Positions 45,925 through 60,400 of a stretch of DNA of 64,000 bases are shown here, in pieces. The stretch lies in NCBI GenBank assembly GCA_964017045.1, contig OZ024796.1, positions 22,281,510-22,345,509 of the forward strand, written 5' to 3'. Both the position numbers and the translations under genes were made by a program. The notes under the pieces were generated by a model. That model was not told the origin of the DNA. It saw only the letters and a program-made list of their open reading frames with translations, and ran no database searches. The stretch comes from Omphiscola glabra. Lineage: Eukaryota; Mollusca; Gastropoda; Lymnaeidae. Each line of letters opens with the position of its first letter. Within the stretch, counting starts at the first letter, position 1.

Positions 45925-48449
45925 TTAAACATCTCGGATCAGATCCTCAATGGCGTCCCAGTCAATAACACTTAAAACACTTCCACTGCCGACTGAAGCT
46001 GCATCAGCGATGCGTTCAATTTCATGAATGTCAACAGACGTACGATAATCCCCAGCACCAATTTCATCACTGTCAGCTGACCTGGGAATATTGTTACAGG
46101 AACATTTGAAAAAAGTGTTTATCATCATGGCCAGTTAAGAATCAGTTATGTTTTGTTTTATATTATATATGTTTATGTTTTAATTTAGCAAATGTTATGC
46201 AAGTTAAGGAATATTACAACTGAGGTGACAATAAAAATGGGAATGGCAAAATTTACATTTCACGCTTAAGGGGTCTTAAGTTGCATAGCATAGTAAAAAT
46301 AAATTGCAGATATGGGAAACAAAAGGTTTTACAGCTTTTGATTAAAATAATTTTTCTGGATTTTTTAGAAGGGATTGTAAGAATCTTTGTACCTGAAAGG
46401 TTGCCCCCCTCGCATGATGGCATCAAAATAATCTGATTGATTCTCTGATGGGGCAAAGTGACGTGCATCACCTCCAGACCTACTCATGTCCAGCTCATCA
46501 ACCTGTTTAAAAATTATATTTGTTATTAAATATAAATTTTAACTTCGCTTTTATAACTAGAACAAATTAGAGCAGCGGTTCTCAACCTGTTTTGGGGGTC
46601 GAATGACCCTTTCCCAGGGGTCGCCTAAGACCATCGGAAAACACATATACTCTACAGTTATGAAGTAGCAACAAAAATAATATTGTGGTCGGGGGTCACC
46701 ACAACTTGAGGAACTTTATTAAAGGGTCGCAGCATTGGGATGGTTGAGAACCACGCGCGCATCTAATGCATCAAAGCATCTAATGGCAAAGGTATTCAAA
46801 GAAATAATTATCAAGTTTACTTATGTCAGCAAGGGAATTTGTTACATTATGATAAAAATAATTTATGGTAAATACAAATAAAATGAAAAATATTTGTACT
46901 CGGAAAAATCTTCCCCTTCCATCATTACTAATGTCAACAAGCAATGACTTAAACCTAGTCTAAAAAAAGTGAACTATTTAAAAGTAATATTTCTTATTTT
47001 GATTTTAAAAAATTCAGATTCATTGCTTCTACCGTAATTAAATACTCACTAGGAAGGCCACAGAACTTGTCACAGTTGAGCCCCCATAAATAATATTGTG
47101 CACATTTTCATCCATTTCCCAGTCACTAAGCACAGAGGCAAGTTCTTCATAGTCCATATCTGAGTAAGGGTCATTGTAGGGTCTGGCCCTGGCTTGGTTA
47201 CGGGACCCAGAACTGCGCACCGTTACTGTCAAGGTAGATGTGTGATAGATTAGGGGAACTCATTAAATAAATACCAAATGATCACAAAGATTGCATTTAA
47301 AAAAATTATATTGAAATGAATGACAGAAAGATTGTGGAATTGGAGAAACCTGAAATTTCAGAATACATGATCTGGTTCATTTCCATACCAATAACATAAC
47401 TAAAGTGATGTTCATAACCAATCAAATATCTACTAAAGTGATTTTTATAGGCTTGTGCTGACCTAGTTTTTGTCGGCCACTTGTCTCCACTTTTAAAAAA
47501 AAAATACTTATATTGACATAACCAATTGAATATGTAGTGCTCTGCCACTAGTGCCACACCCTCCCTTGATTGGGAAAAGGTTGTTTGTGATTTTATTTCT
47601 TCTAAAGAATGCTATAGGGTGATGAAATTTCTAGAATTTGTTTTCTGGCGGGTTCCAACTCCCTCCCTATAAATAAGCAGGTAGTTTTTCCAGCCGAGAG
47701 TGGAAAATGTGTTTGTAAGTGTATATTAATATTTGTCTCATTTGTACCTCTTGAGGATTATTCTTTTTCCCCTCGCTGTGAGTGTGAGTCCATGTGGTTT
47801 TTATTTCTGTATATTTGATTTTGTATTTGTTATAAATTTAATAGTATAATTAAATTGAATATTGTTACTATCACTAGTTTTGGTATAATTTTTTTTTTGT
47901 AAAATGGTTTTCAAACCTTTATGACATATTGCTCAACAATTGTGCCAAATTTTGAAAAAAGATTAAATTTGCAATAAACCATATAACAATGTGTAACACT
48001 GATGTTCATACAGATCAAACGTTTTCTAGACTGATGTTCATAACAACAAAATATCTGTCAACTGAAAACTAGTTAATCCATAAAACATGACTACCATGTT
48101 TTTTCAAACAAAACCCGACAGTTTCTAAATCATGAGTTCTAGCTTTTTTCAGCCATCCAACCAAATTTCAAAGATGTATTTTTCCAAATTTTTACAATTT
48201 GACTTTATGCCTCATCTGATCAAATTCCATTTTTGTTTTCATTTTGAAGCAATTTGGTTTAAAACTGATTTTAGATGTTGTCAATATTTTGTTTACCTGT
48301 TGCATGCATTGGTGTTTTTGAATGAGAAATCTCTGCTGGGTGAGGGTGGGGATTTAACTCGTGCAGTTGTTCAGCGTAAGTTTTCGGTTTGTGCAGTGGA
48401 CCGTGAGAGCGCAAGAAGGTTCTTGTTGGGACAAATGTCTTCCTTGCAG
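45925..48449 (-). CDS. CPLANE1: CPLANE1-like exons 24-27 and stop (residues 1375-1571)
   Basis: Exon 24 (48449-48297) has KTYAEQLHELNPHPHPAE. Exon 25 (47225-47050) has DPYSDMDYEELASVLSDWEM then VHNIIYGG. Exon 26 (46502-46393) and exon 27 (46081-45925) give an acidic tail with RSADSDEIGAGDY, IHEIERIADAASV and finally SVIDWDAIEDLIRDV. The tail is Asp/Glu-rich and the last amphipathic helix is the best-conserved looking element. Confidence 0.8.
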
Positions 48450-51400
48450 CTGTGAAAATAAATTTAAAAAAACATACTTGTTTCAAATTTTAACCTCCGA
48501 TATAAATGCCAACTGACTTTAAAATTTGACTTGTAATAAGTCAAAGCTTTATAACTGAATTAATGTTTTAAGGTGCCAATTTATTTAAAATGAATGAACA
48601 GCTATAGTCATAAACATAGCCATGGGTATTATGTATATTGTTTTTATTTATATTTTTACAATATCTTATTTTCAAGGCTCGGACAATAAAAATACTTTTA
48701 AACCAATATTTGTATTGGGTATTTCAATTAAAAGATTCTTAAATAATAACAATATTTTTAAATAATAACAATATTTTTAAATAATAACAATATTTTAAAA
48801 TAATAACAATATTTCAGAAAGTGATAATGATTTTCTGTAACTCAATGTCCCTTAACACAGTGGTGCCCAACTCTTTTGACTCATGGATCCCTTTTTTAGG
48901 ATAAATTACTTGGGAATAGTCTGTGTCTTTCAAGTTAATGGTGTTGTTTTATTTCCTGGAGCTGCCATAAGAGGCCCTGAGAAGTCCACCGGTTGGGAAC
49001 CACTGCCTTTATATGTCAAGTTGTCAAGTGAAGATTTCACTGAGCCTACTAACCCTGTGAAGACTTTTGTGAAGATAATGCTGCTTTTTGATGTAACTGT
49101 TCTGCATAAGTCTTCAGTTTTTGAGGTGGTCCACGACGTGAGCTTGTTGGAGCTGTCGAAGTTGTACGAGCTGAAGTTAAAAAGATACATTGAAGATATA
49201 AATATAAGTGACATTTTTGTTCACAAAATATTTAAGAAATCAGTTTGTTGGCCATTGATTGACAGGTTGGCTTTTACCCTGGATCACCCACATAGTGAGG
49301 TCTCTTTAGCAATAATGTTCTACTTCTCAAATGTTTGGACCACCAACATAGTGAGATCTCTTTCGCCACAATGTTCTACTTCTCAAATGTGTGGACCACC
49401 AACATAGTGAGATCTCTTTCGCCACAATGTTCTACTTCTCAAATGTGTGGACCACCAACATAGTGATGTCTCTTTAGCTATAATGCTCTACCTCTCAAAT
49501 GTGTGGGCCACCAACATAGTGAGGTCTATTTAGTCATTAATGTTCTAGTCTCCACTTCTAAAGTGTGTGTCAGAGATTGTTATTTAAATAAAGGTAGGCA
49601 TACACTTTACAATCACCTCCTAAATAGAAAGTCTTGAGAATTTAAGACATGGCTAGCCATAATGCATAACTAAAAATAGGTAAGAAAGTAAATAACGGTC
49701 CTCTTACTGTGACAGAGTATGGCATAAACTATTTACAGCTTTACTTACCTGAGACAGGTTTTCTAGATACAGGTGCTGAGAACTTTCTGCCGGGTTTCAT
49801 CTCCTGTAGACGTTCAGAATATGTCTTGACCCTCCGTGGTACGATCTTACTAGGTCCAGTTCCAGGGATCTGCTTGGTGCCTTGAAAAAAAAAATAAGAA
49901 GATAGATTACAAAATATTTTTTGTATGTTATGACAAGAGAGATTCTTTTCAACTGAACAAAATGTTATCAGAGCAAGTTTTTTACTGAGCTCATGTAGAG
50001 GTTTTTTTAAATTTAAAATGTTTGTTTTCTATGATGGCAGTAATGATATTTTAAAACATGTTCAAAATTATTTTAAAGTAAGAGCTTTCCAATCCATCTT
50101 ATAAAGATCTTCTAGCCCTTAGCTCCCTTGTGCGTTCTCTCAGGTTAATAACCCCAAAACAAAATCTGAAAGCTTTCCAATCCATCTTATAAAGATCTTC
50201 TAGCCCTTAGCTCCCTTGTGCGTTCTCTCAGGTTAATAACCTCAAAAATACAATATCACAGTGACACTTATTTTTAATCTGGAGTTAATGAGTACACTAA
50301 GGGGAAATTACCCAGGTCTTTTGATTTGGGTTGCAAGAGGTTTGAATTCTGCCCAGTCAAAGATTTATTCAGCGCTTCCTGTCTGGCTGTCAGTCGCTCC
50401 TCTTCGTCCAGGATCTGCCGCTGACGATTTATTTCTTTCCACTTTCTTGTAGCTTCTGGTCTCTGCATGCGAACAACATCTGCGTAGGATTTTCCCTGTC
50501 GTGCTGGGGATTTTTTAGATGTCTGAGGTGAAGATCCTCTCTTCGAACCAACAGCTTGTTCTCTTAGCTTGGGCCTTGTTGATGGCCTTCACATGAAACA
50601 AAGTTAACATTAGTCCATGAAGCAAATTTATTTCATAGATTAATTTGTGAAGCTGCTAAAAATAAAAAGAAAATGTCAGGGAGATATGCAGCTCTGCAGT
50701 TCACTCAGCCATAAAACAGGCCAGGCCATAAAACAGGCCAGGCCATAACACAGGCCAGGCCACAAAGCGAAAGGTATGGAAGACAAAAAGAAATCTCTAA
50801 AGTTTTTTTATGTGTCTCTGTCACTTGTCATACTTCTTTTTGTCTTGTTTGCTGCTGAAGGCTCTAAGACGTAACGTCCAAATCTTTTGTCCTGTCTATT
50901 AATTCAAATTCAGCATACCTTGTTCTTATATTTCATTTACACAACTTGAATGCAGTCCATCAATTATTATCTTTTATTCTCTCACAGTAAAAGAGTTATA
51001 TTTAATATACTTACAGTAAAAATGACATGGATGGTGACACGCGATCCTGGCTGTCCATCTCCAGCACATGTTTGGCGTAGCTGATGAGGTCAGCGCTGGA
51101 GTCCACACTCCTGTCCACCTCGCTGATGGAGGCTAACACAGGGTGGTCCAAGTACAGGTCAGCAGAGCTTGGCTGCATCTCTCGACCTGAGCCTTTCAAG
51201 ATGCTCTTTACAGGGGTTGAGTCTGTTGACATCTTAGACCTAATGGCTTGAGGTGCTAGGTGAGACATAGAAACATTCAGTCAGCAGTGTGTGGCTGGAT
51301 CAGTGGATGGTTAAAAAGTTGGTTTTTTTTTAGATTTATGGATTTAAGATTGCTAACTTTAGTTTCAAAAGACATTTTTAATTAAAGCATAGAAATGATA

Positions 51401-54400
51401 ATGAAGGTAAAAGGCAAAGTCAGTTTCCAAATGGCAACTCTGTTAAATCTGACACTGCTGATTAGCAATTAACTCTCAACTACATGCTACTCCATAAATG
51501 TCGTCAAATTTTATCTGCAAAATTTAAATGTATTGGGCATCAAGAAAGATGGTTTTATCCCTTTGCACAGCTCAAAAAGTGGTGTGTTTAAATGTAAATA
51601 TGAATGTGTGTTTAAATGTAAATATGAATGTGTGTTTAAATGTAAATATGAATGTGTTTAAATGTAAATATGAATGTGATTAAATGTAAATATGAATGTG
51701 TGTTTAAATGTAAATATGAATGTGTTTTTAAATGTAAATATGAATGTGTGCTTAAATGTAAATATGGATGTGTGTTTAAATAATAATATGAATGTGTGTT
51801 TACTCTTATGATTTTGGCGTTTAATGTATGATTTTGAGGTGTATACATTATATATGCTATATTCTTTTGTTTTTACTATTAAGATAATGTATTGAACAAT
51901 TTTGTGATAATGTACGATTTTATGAGTTTGAGGGTAAACGGGTCTGTTAAAATGAAAATATGAATGATTTAAATATGGATGTGTCTTTAAATGTAAATAT
52001 GAATGTGTGTTTATATGAAAATATTAATGTGTGTTTAAATGTAAATATGAATATGTGTTTAAATGAAATATGAATGTGAACTTAAATTTAAATATGAATA
52101 TGTGTTTAAATGTAATATGAATGTGTCTTTAAATGAAAATATGAACGTGTTAAAATGTAAATATGAATGTGTGTTTCCTAGTGTTTGAATGTAAATATGA
52201 ATGAGTGTTTAAATATGAATGTGTGTTTCCTAGTGTTTGAATGTAAATATGAATGAGTGTTTAAATGTAAATATGAATGTGATCAAATATAAATATAAAT
52301 ATATGTTTCAATACAAACATGAAATGTTTGTTAAAGGCTGTATCCTCACATCTACTTGAAGATTCCGGCTTGTAGGACCAAGTAGCTGAACTGGCTGCTT
52401 TTCTGATGGGTGACCGTGACTTCCTGTATGCGCCAGACATCTGTCTTGATGGAGATGTGGTGGGCGTGGAGCCCGGACGTTTGGGTGACTGTGTGGGTAG
52501 TCTCCTTGTCTTGCTCTCAAAGGCCAGACCCCGGGACATGTCAGGCTGATCCACCATTATGCTCCCCATCAGATGCTCTGCTTCAATCAGTCGCTGATTC
52601 ATGAACTCAGAGGCCATGTGGATACGTTTCTCACTGTGCTCTGCTTCAAGGGTTTTCAGATTTTGTCGTGTGACCTTAGGAGCAATTACAGACAGTTTTA
52701 TTGTCTTAGTTTTATTGTCTTTTCTTCTAACAATTGGGACAACTTTTAAAATGTTGAAATTATCACTTTGCAAAAAATTAGGTACTTAATATCTTTGAAA
52801 AAAAAACAATGATTAGTTTTTGTTGTCTTCACAAATATTTAGGAAGGAATCTTACTCAGCTACAGTGTCACAAGCCAATTGAGAATAACTGAGCATACAC
52901 AGAAGACTTGGCCAAGTTACAAGAAAAGCTTAGGTAAGCTAGATACAGAGTAAACCTGACATTCTCATAGAGTGAACATGCCCTAGTTAAAGAGTGAACC
53001 TGACCTAGTTAAAGAAAGAACCTGAACTAGTTGCAGAGTGAACCTGGCCTATTTAGAGAGTGAACACAGCAAACCTGAGCTAGTTACAGTGAACTTGACC
53101 TAGTTAAACACAGTAAACTTGACAGAGTATGCATACTGTAACCCTTGACCTAGTTGGGAGTGAGCCTGACCTAGGTACAGGGTGACGTTGACCAGTCACC
53201 ATGCCAACACTTACAGTTGACAGAGATTTGAAAGGTTTCGGCTCCCTCTCTATCAGCTCACTCCTCCTCCTCTTGTACTCGTCCTGCCTCTGGTGGTACT
53301 TCTCCGTCATCCACTGCTTCAGTTTCTCCTTCTCAGCCAGACTTCTCTTCTGTAAGCTCTCATCAGATCTCTCCATGCTGATCAGCTTGTCTCTAGGAGT
53401 CAGGCCTCCAAATCTGATCAGGGGAAAAATTCTTGACATTGTAATGGGTGTGGAATGTAAAAATATTCATTGTTTAGAAATTCCATCGTCACTGATGTTA
53501 AATTTAAAATTGGAATTGAATTGAATACATTTTTATCAAAGTGATTTCTTCCCTCATATAATATAACTTAATCTGGTTCTGTATGGTTATGTATGCTGAA
53601 CTATTTTATCCTCTTAGAAAACAGAACTTATTTATTAACAAATTTATACAAAAATAATGGTATTTTATTCATAAATGATTTTGTGAAAAGATGTGTCAAG
53701 GCCTTCTAAATACTACAATAGGGATTTCTGCCAGTGACCATTTGTTGATTAGATTGGTAACAGTTTTGTGTGGGAAAGGGATGGGGTGTAACGTTTGCTA
53801 ATAACATTATACGTTTTAGTAATTTTTGTGAGTAAAAGGCCAGATTACTCACCTCTCTTTCTGGATTTTTTCCCTCGTATCCCTCTCCAACTGTAGAGCA
53901 ATTTCTTGAGAAAACCCAGCAGACTGCAAGTCAGCACCACTCTGAGCCAGCACTTCAGCAATCAGATCGGTTAATTCACTTTCTGACTGACTCACTGCCT
54001 CTCTGCTATGAGGTAACATTGGGACATGTAAACTCATCTAACCACATCATCAAAAAAACAACAAAAAACTTCAATTGGCATAAGGGAAGCAACCCTTGAA
54101 GAGTCTTCTCCACCTACCAAAACTTTTTTTAAGCTTTCATCCTTTAAGAGATCAATTACTTAATCTTATTAAACTGAATCTTATGAAAATGTGAATATCA
54201 ATTACTTAATCTTATGAAACTATAAAAATAGGTATAAATATTTTACTAATGCCTTCTGGTTATTATGAAGTGATATAATCAAGAAAGTATAATAACACTG
54301 ACCTTTCTGTGGCCACTGTGCTCCTGGACTTGACAGATCTGGCACTTGCCTTAGGAGATTTTATGGAAGTCTTGGGTGAGGGTAAAGTGGGTGAAGCTCG

Positions 54401-57400
54401 CTTTGAAGATGTGATATGACATATTTTATTTTTTTAAATTTCCAATCAATGTTGCAAACATATATTTATTTTTTTAGTGAAAAAGAAATAAATATTGATA
54501 AGACATAAATATTGATAAGACATAAATATTTATAAGACATAAATATTGACAAGACATAAATATTGAATTCCTGGTGCATTTGAAAAATCCCTAAAATTAA
54601 CTTGGCCTGTGCATATAATTAAGTCTTTTTAGGATGGGTATGGTTTTTTAGGATAAACAGAAATAATGCTTATGACATTACAAAGAATGAATGTGAGGTA
54701 TTGGACAATATTTTTTAATAGTGACAAAATGGCATTTTAATTAGTGGTACCTGAATGCAATTTTTAGAAAATATTTAATACACTTTTTTGCGGTCTACTT
54801 TCGTTAGTCTAGGGTCACAGTGTGTTACATCCTTCTTACTTTGGTCTTCTCTAATGTCAAAGAATGTCACTCCAGGTCCAATAAAGAGCAAAACGACAGC
54901 ATCCAGTGAAGATCACAATAACAAATACTTTATTTACATGATCTAATCGCAGCCAATGTCAATTCACAACGACAATGATCAATGGAGATAATAATAACTC
55001 TCAACTCTCTTCTCTCTAACTACTTTTGACTCTACTCTCGACTAACTCGCTCCTCTCTCAACTAACTCCTGGCTCTACTAATCTCAACCACTAGCTCACA
55101 ACTCTTATCCCCCTCCGATCATTCCACACACTGTTTTTTTATATCTGTCCACACCCACCCAGCTACATTAAAACTCAGCACGTACCAACCTCACCTCTGA
55201 CCTCACAATCAACAACAACTCGCCCAACCAAACATTCTTAGCAATCCAGTTCATAACACTTTAAAAAAAATTTTTTATTAAAGGAACAGTTATGTTAACT
55301 TGCACAAGTTCTGCATGGCTCACAATCCACTATTGAATATAAAACATATTGTTTAGGCTTGTTTAAATATTCAATAGTGGACTTTGACCCCATGCAGAAC
55401 ATTGCTATGTTTCACATCAACAACAAAAAATAAAAAGCTCAGCACAAGACTAACCTCTTCTTCCTCATTCATGGAATATCTCATTTCCTTCTCTCTTCTG
55501 AACTTTGACCTATCTGGGCTAGGAGACCTTGACCTTTGTATGGAGGCATTGACATCTTGTATTGTATTCAGTAGCTGTGAGTATGTATCAAAGATGCTAT
55601 AAGTTAATTATTCATTCTCAAGACTTCATGCACTTAAATCAAGATCCGTTACCAGAAATCTAAATTCATGTTAAAAAAAATTAAGAAATATTTGCAATTT
55701 GTTGCTGTCAAGTTCTCAACAAATTTTATAATGAAATTCTTCACATGTTATTCTTTCACATGAGTTATTGAACATTGTTTTAGTAAAATAATATGTGTCG
55801 AGCAGTAGAATAGACAGCTGAATTATTTTTTTTTTAAATTACAAGATAATTATTTTAGTTGGAGCAGCAAAATTTGATCAGTTGAGACAGATTGTAAAAA
55901 AAAATTACCAAGTGAGATGACTTGAAATCTCTCTCAATGTTCTGAGACATTTCATCAATAGCTTTCAACTGGTCCGACATGTCACGGAGGCGGCGGATCA
56001 TGGCAGACTTGGGTTCAGAGACACTGCTCCGTGGCATAACAGCAATTGAGACTCTACATGAAAGATAGTTAACTTTGTATATATCATAATTTCCAGTTTG
56101 TTACATTATATGAATTAAAAAATAGGAGGCCAATATACAATTATTATTTTTATCTAAAAACTGACTCCTAAAAATTGATTGAAAGTATAAATGTGATTGT
56201 CATTTGTCAAGTTCTATGCATACCTGTCATCTTTGGTGGCCCTCAGGTGTTCATTTTATACATACCTGTCATCTTTGGTGGCCCTCAGTTGTTCACACAT
56301 TTTGACAGTCAGAGAATCATATCCTTGTGGAGTAACAACACGGGCTCTGGGGGCAAACTTCTCTCTCAGGGATTCTTCTAGGACTTCTGTCAACACAAGT
56401 AAACATGTCAGTCTGTTAAATAAGTCTTAGCTCAAATCTAACACGGGAAACTAACAAGTATATGGCAGCCTATCACAGCTAACACAGGAAACTAACAAGT
56501 ATATGACAGCCTATCACAGATTGGAAACTGAAACAACAAAAGCTTAGGAAACTAAGTAAACACAATTTGATTATTAGTGGTTAAATTTGATTTTTAATGG
56601 TTAAATTTGATTATTAGTGGTTATAAGTTTAGATCTAAATAATATATAAATAAATGATTTACCCATTTTCTGGGCTGCCCTAAGTGATGTCATTAGGGCA
56701 GAGTCAATGTCCACACCATGCCCTTCATCTGCAGTGTCAGTGCGCTCAGGTATGTCTCGTAAGATGGATGATGCCCGAATGTCAACAACATTGAGATAGG
56801 AACGTCCCTGGCCTGGCTAAAATTATAAAAAAAATTGTGACCATATTGGTCATTACTTCTGACTGTATTTGTTACCTGTCATCAGTATCTGAACACTCCT
56901 CAATGTATGATATTATTGATATTACACTGGTCTGAAATTTTTTAATGAATTTCAACTGTAATAATTCATAGACCATACATGATTTCTAATGCACCAAATT
57001 TCTCAATTACAAAAGAGATACAATGAATGTATATTTATTGGTCTTTCAAACAAAGGCAAGGGTTTAAATAAGCTATAGATTCAATATAATTTTCGGAGAA
57101 TTCATACTTCCATGTATAAAATATCACATTTTGAGCCATATGAAATAATCAACTCACGTCAGATAAATAAGAAGGCAAACTTTGCTCAGTATTTCTTTAT
57201 GCTGCCAGGTTACGCCATCTGAAAAGAGAGTCAAATCAATTTTTGCACTTACCCCCTCACTAGCAGGCCTCATTTGTGCATTCTGGTCAGCAAATCGTAG
57301 GCCCATGAAAATGTCTGGTGGGAGAATGTTATTGTGCTGTTTAATATTGTACTCATTGAGAGCCTCTTGTATTGGATCAACACCTTGATGAAGAAATTAG

Positions 57401-60400
57401 AAATATTTTGTTAATGGAGGTCTTTACATCCTCTTGTGCGACTTTGGGAGTTGAACAAAACTATCTAGAAGTCTAGCAAAGAGCTGTGAAAAAGAGAGGA
57501 TATTTTTAAACTACAATGGTGAGTAAGATGATTGAACAAATGTCTAATACAGAGAATAGTGAATTTCAGTGATGACACAATTTTTTATTTTAAAAAATTA
57601 TACAAGTTATTGACAAGACATTAAAGAGACACATTACTCCACCTGCGTCCTTGGTGATAGATGTTGCAGCCTCGGCTGTCCTCACCACCTCCATGGCTGG
57701 ATCAGTTGCCATGGCCATGTCAATCTGTTCTTGTGTCATGGTGCTGAAGTCAACCTGGTGGAGGACACAATGTCAAGATGATCAGGTTAACCAGCAGTCA
57801 AGATAATCCAGTTTACTCTCTGTCCCAACCTCCTGACCGTAGGTCAGATGAGTTTATTTGAGATGATGCCCATCCCTACCTTGGCTCTGATTCTCTTCTC
57901 CACCTGTCTCTGCATGGCCATGGCCATTCTAAGTTGGAAGGCTGCACTTGTTTGATTGGCTTCAGGTCCAATGAGCTGCTCACCAAGCTGCAGATAACTT
58001 TCAAAGACACCTGTTGAAAACAAATTATTTTAATAATTATGTTGAATTGTTTAAAATAATTTACATATGAGAAATGTGTATCCCTGCATTATTCTATATT
58101 TGAGCCTGTCCGAGAAAAGGGACATAAGAATAAGTAAAAATTTATTTTACAAATCAAGAGAATAAAAAATATTACTTTTTTTATAGTTTAATCCTTATAA
58201 AAATTTCATTAATTAATTAAATGGATAAATTTACAAAATTATATTTAATCCTTATAAAAATTTCATTAATTAATTAAATGGATTAATTTACAAGAGTATA
58301 TTTGATACTCAGTGACCATTTCACTTCAAATTAAAATGTTCAGACTTTATTTTATTTTAGAGGGAGAGAACCAACTCCACGAAGCAATGAGAAGACTTGG
58401 AAGTGGGGCAGTTTCAAAAGAACAGAGAGTTTGTAAAACAGTGCACCTCTTGGCAGGGCAAATCCATCATTGATCTGAGTGTCACTGGTTGCTGCGTCTG
58501 CCACTGGCACATGTTCGATGTTATGATCAGGAGAGGTTGCCTGCTCATGTTTCTCTGACACCTGGACAAGCTGTTCAAGAGATTGAGATGGGGTTCTGAC
58601 ACTTGATGTCCTCGATTTGTCGGATCTTTCTGACCTAGCTGATTCCTAGAGGAATATTTATATTTTCCATTAGAAAAATTCATCTCCTCTGTTCATTTAT
58701 TTCTTAGCATTTACCAACCAGACCAGCCAGTATTATGTACAGCAATATTTATGTTTTTTATAATGAATAATTAATAGATAATTTTCATTCTTTATTAAAA
58801 TATACTTTTCAACAGAAAATTTATTCTATTTAATTTTTAGTGAAAATTTCAACCTTTGAAAAACAATTAAGATTAATTATTTAAAAATATATAATTTAAA
58901 ACTAAAATGTGTTTGTTATAACTTCATTGGGGAAAAAATGAGATAAAATTTAAAAACAAATTTTTCCTTCAGATAGTACTAAAAGGTCTGTTACAATAAA
59001 TATGACAACATATTTTTGTCTGAGATCAAAAACACATTGAATCTCCACTTTTGAACTTACCAATGGACTTTGCTGAGCTTCCATACGCAGCATTTGCTGT
59101 CCCAGGACTAGCTTTTCTGAGTTTTCTTTATCTGCCAGAATCTCTTCTTGGAACTTCCTTAGAAGTCTTCTCCTGGTCTCTTCTAACTTGTCTCCCCCTG
59201 AATCAGCCCCAAATTGTACACCAGGGGGGAGCATCTTCAGAAAGGGGAGGCCGGCCGGTGGTGCGTCACTTGGTGGGGCATGAGGTGATTGGTGAGGTTT
59301 GTGCTCATAAGGGGGAGGCGAAACTTTTTGTTGGAAGGGAGTGGACAGTAAATATGAAGATGGTGCTGAAGAGGGTGGGATGTGGAACAAAGGAAGTGAA
59401 TGAAATTGTGGAGGTTGGCCGTGTGGCCCATGAGGTTGAGATGGGAAGGCTTGAAGATGGGGTGGTTGGACCTGCAGCCTGTGTGTATGAGACTGGGGTG
59501 GGAAGGGTGATGGCAGGGGCACCTGTGGTAAGTAACGTCTGAGGTTGCTGAAAGGCTCCTGGACATCCATTGTTTTGTTGATATGCAAGAGAGACATCTG
59601 GTGTAAACCAGGGGCCGGAACAGGCTGGTATTGCTGCTGTTGTCTCCCCTGTTCAGGCCAAGCATTGACATGTAAGAATGGCAGTCTAAGATTTCCTCCA
59701 TTGTCTTGTCTGAAATCAATAATGTAGTAATAATAAGTAGCTTTATTTTTTTTGTTCATGTATTTGGTAAGTGCAAACTTATTGTTTTATTTACACATAT
59801 TATTTATTTACACATATTGACTTATTTACACATATTGTTTATTTACACATATTGTTTTATTTACACATATTGTTTTATTTACACTTTACACATATTGTTT
59901 GTGACTTAATGAGCTATTTTGACGCTTTATCCCAGTCCAACACTCTCATAATTAAACAATTACTTGTAACATAATCACCTATTATAGTTTATAATTATTC
60001 CAAGGAATGATACTAAAATAAATTGTTACTTTTCATTAAAAAAAAAAATTTTCATTTTCATTTGAATAATTAATCATAACTAGTTATAGCTTGAGAGTTT
60101 AGGTGACTTAACATTAGGAAATTAAAATGTTAATGTTCATGATCATAACTAGTTTTAGCTTGAAAGTTTAGGTGGCATGACATTAGGAAATTAAAATGAG
60201 CATTTACTCACTGCGGGTAACTTGCAAGCAGAAATCTGGAATGAGAACTCATGTCTTGACCAAACGAATTATGATGAGGCTGCTGGGAATGAAAAAAAAA
60301 AGATTTTTTCTGTCATCAAATCACATCACTTTGATGAGAATGCAATTTGACACATTTTTATTTGTTGCTTTTTGACAGCTGAAAATTTAAAAAAAATAAA

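Noticed and set aside
59051..59542. 163-codon frame on the plus strand opposite exon 8
   Set aside because: Shadow of the Pro/His/Gln-rich exon on the other strand, whose splice phases fit the gene.
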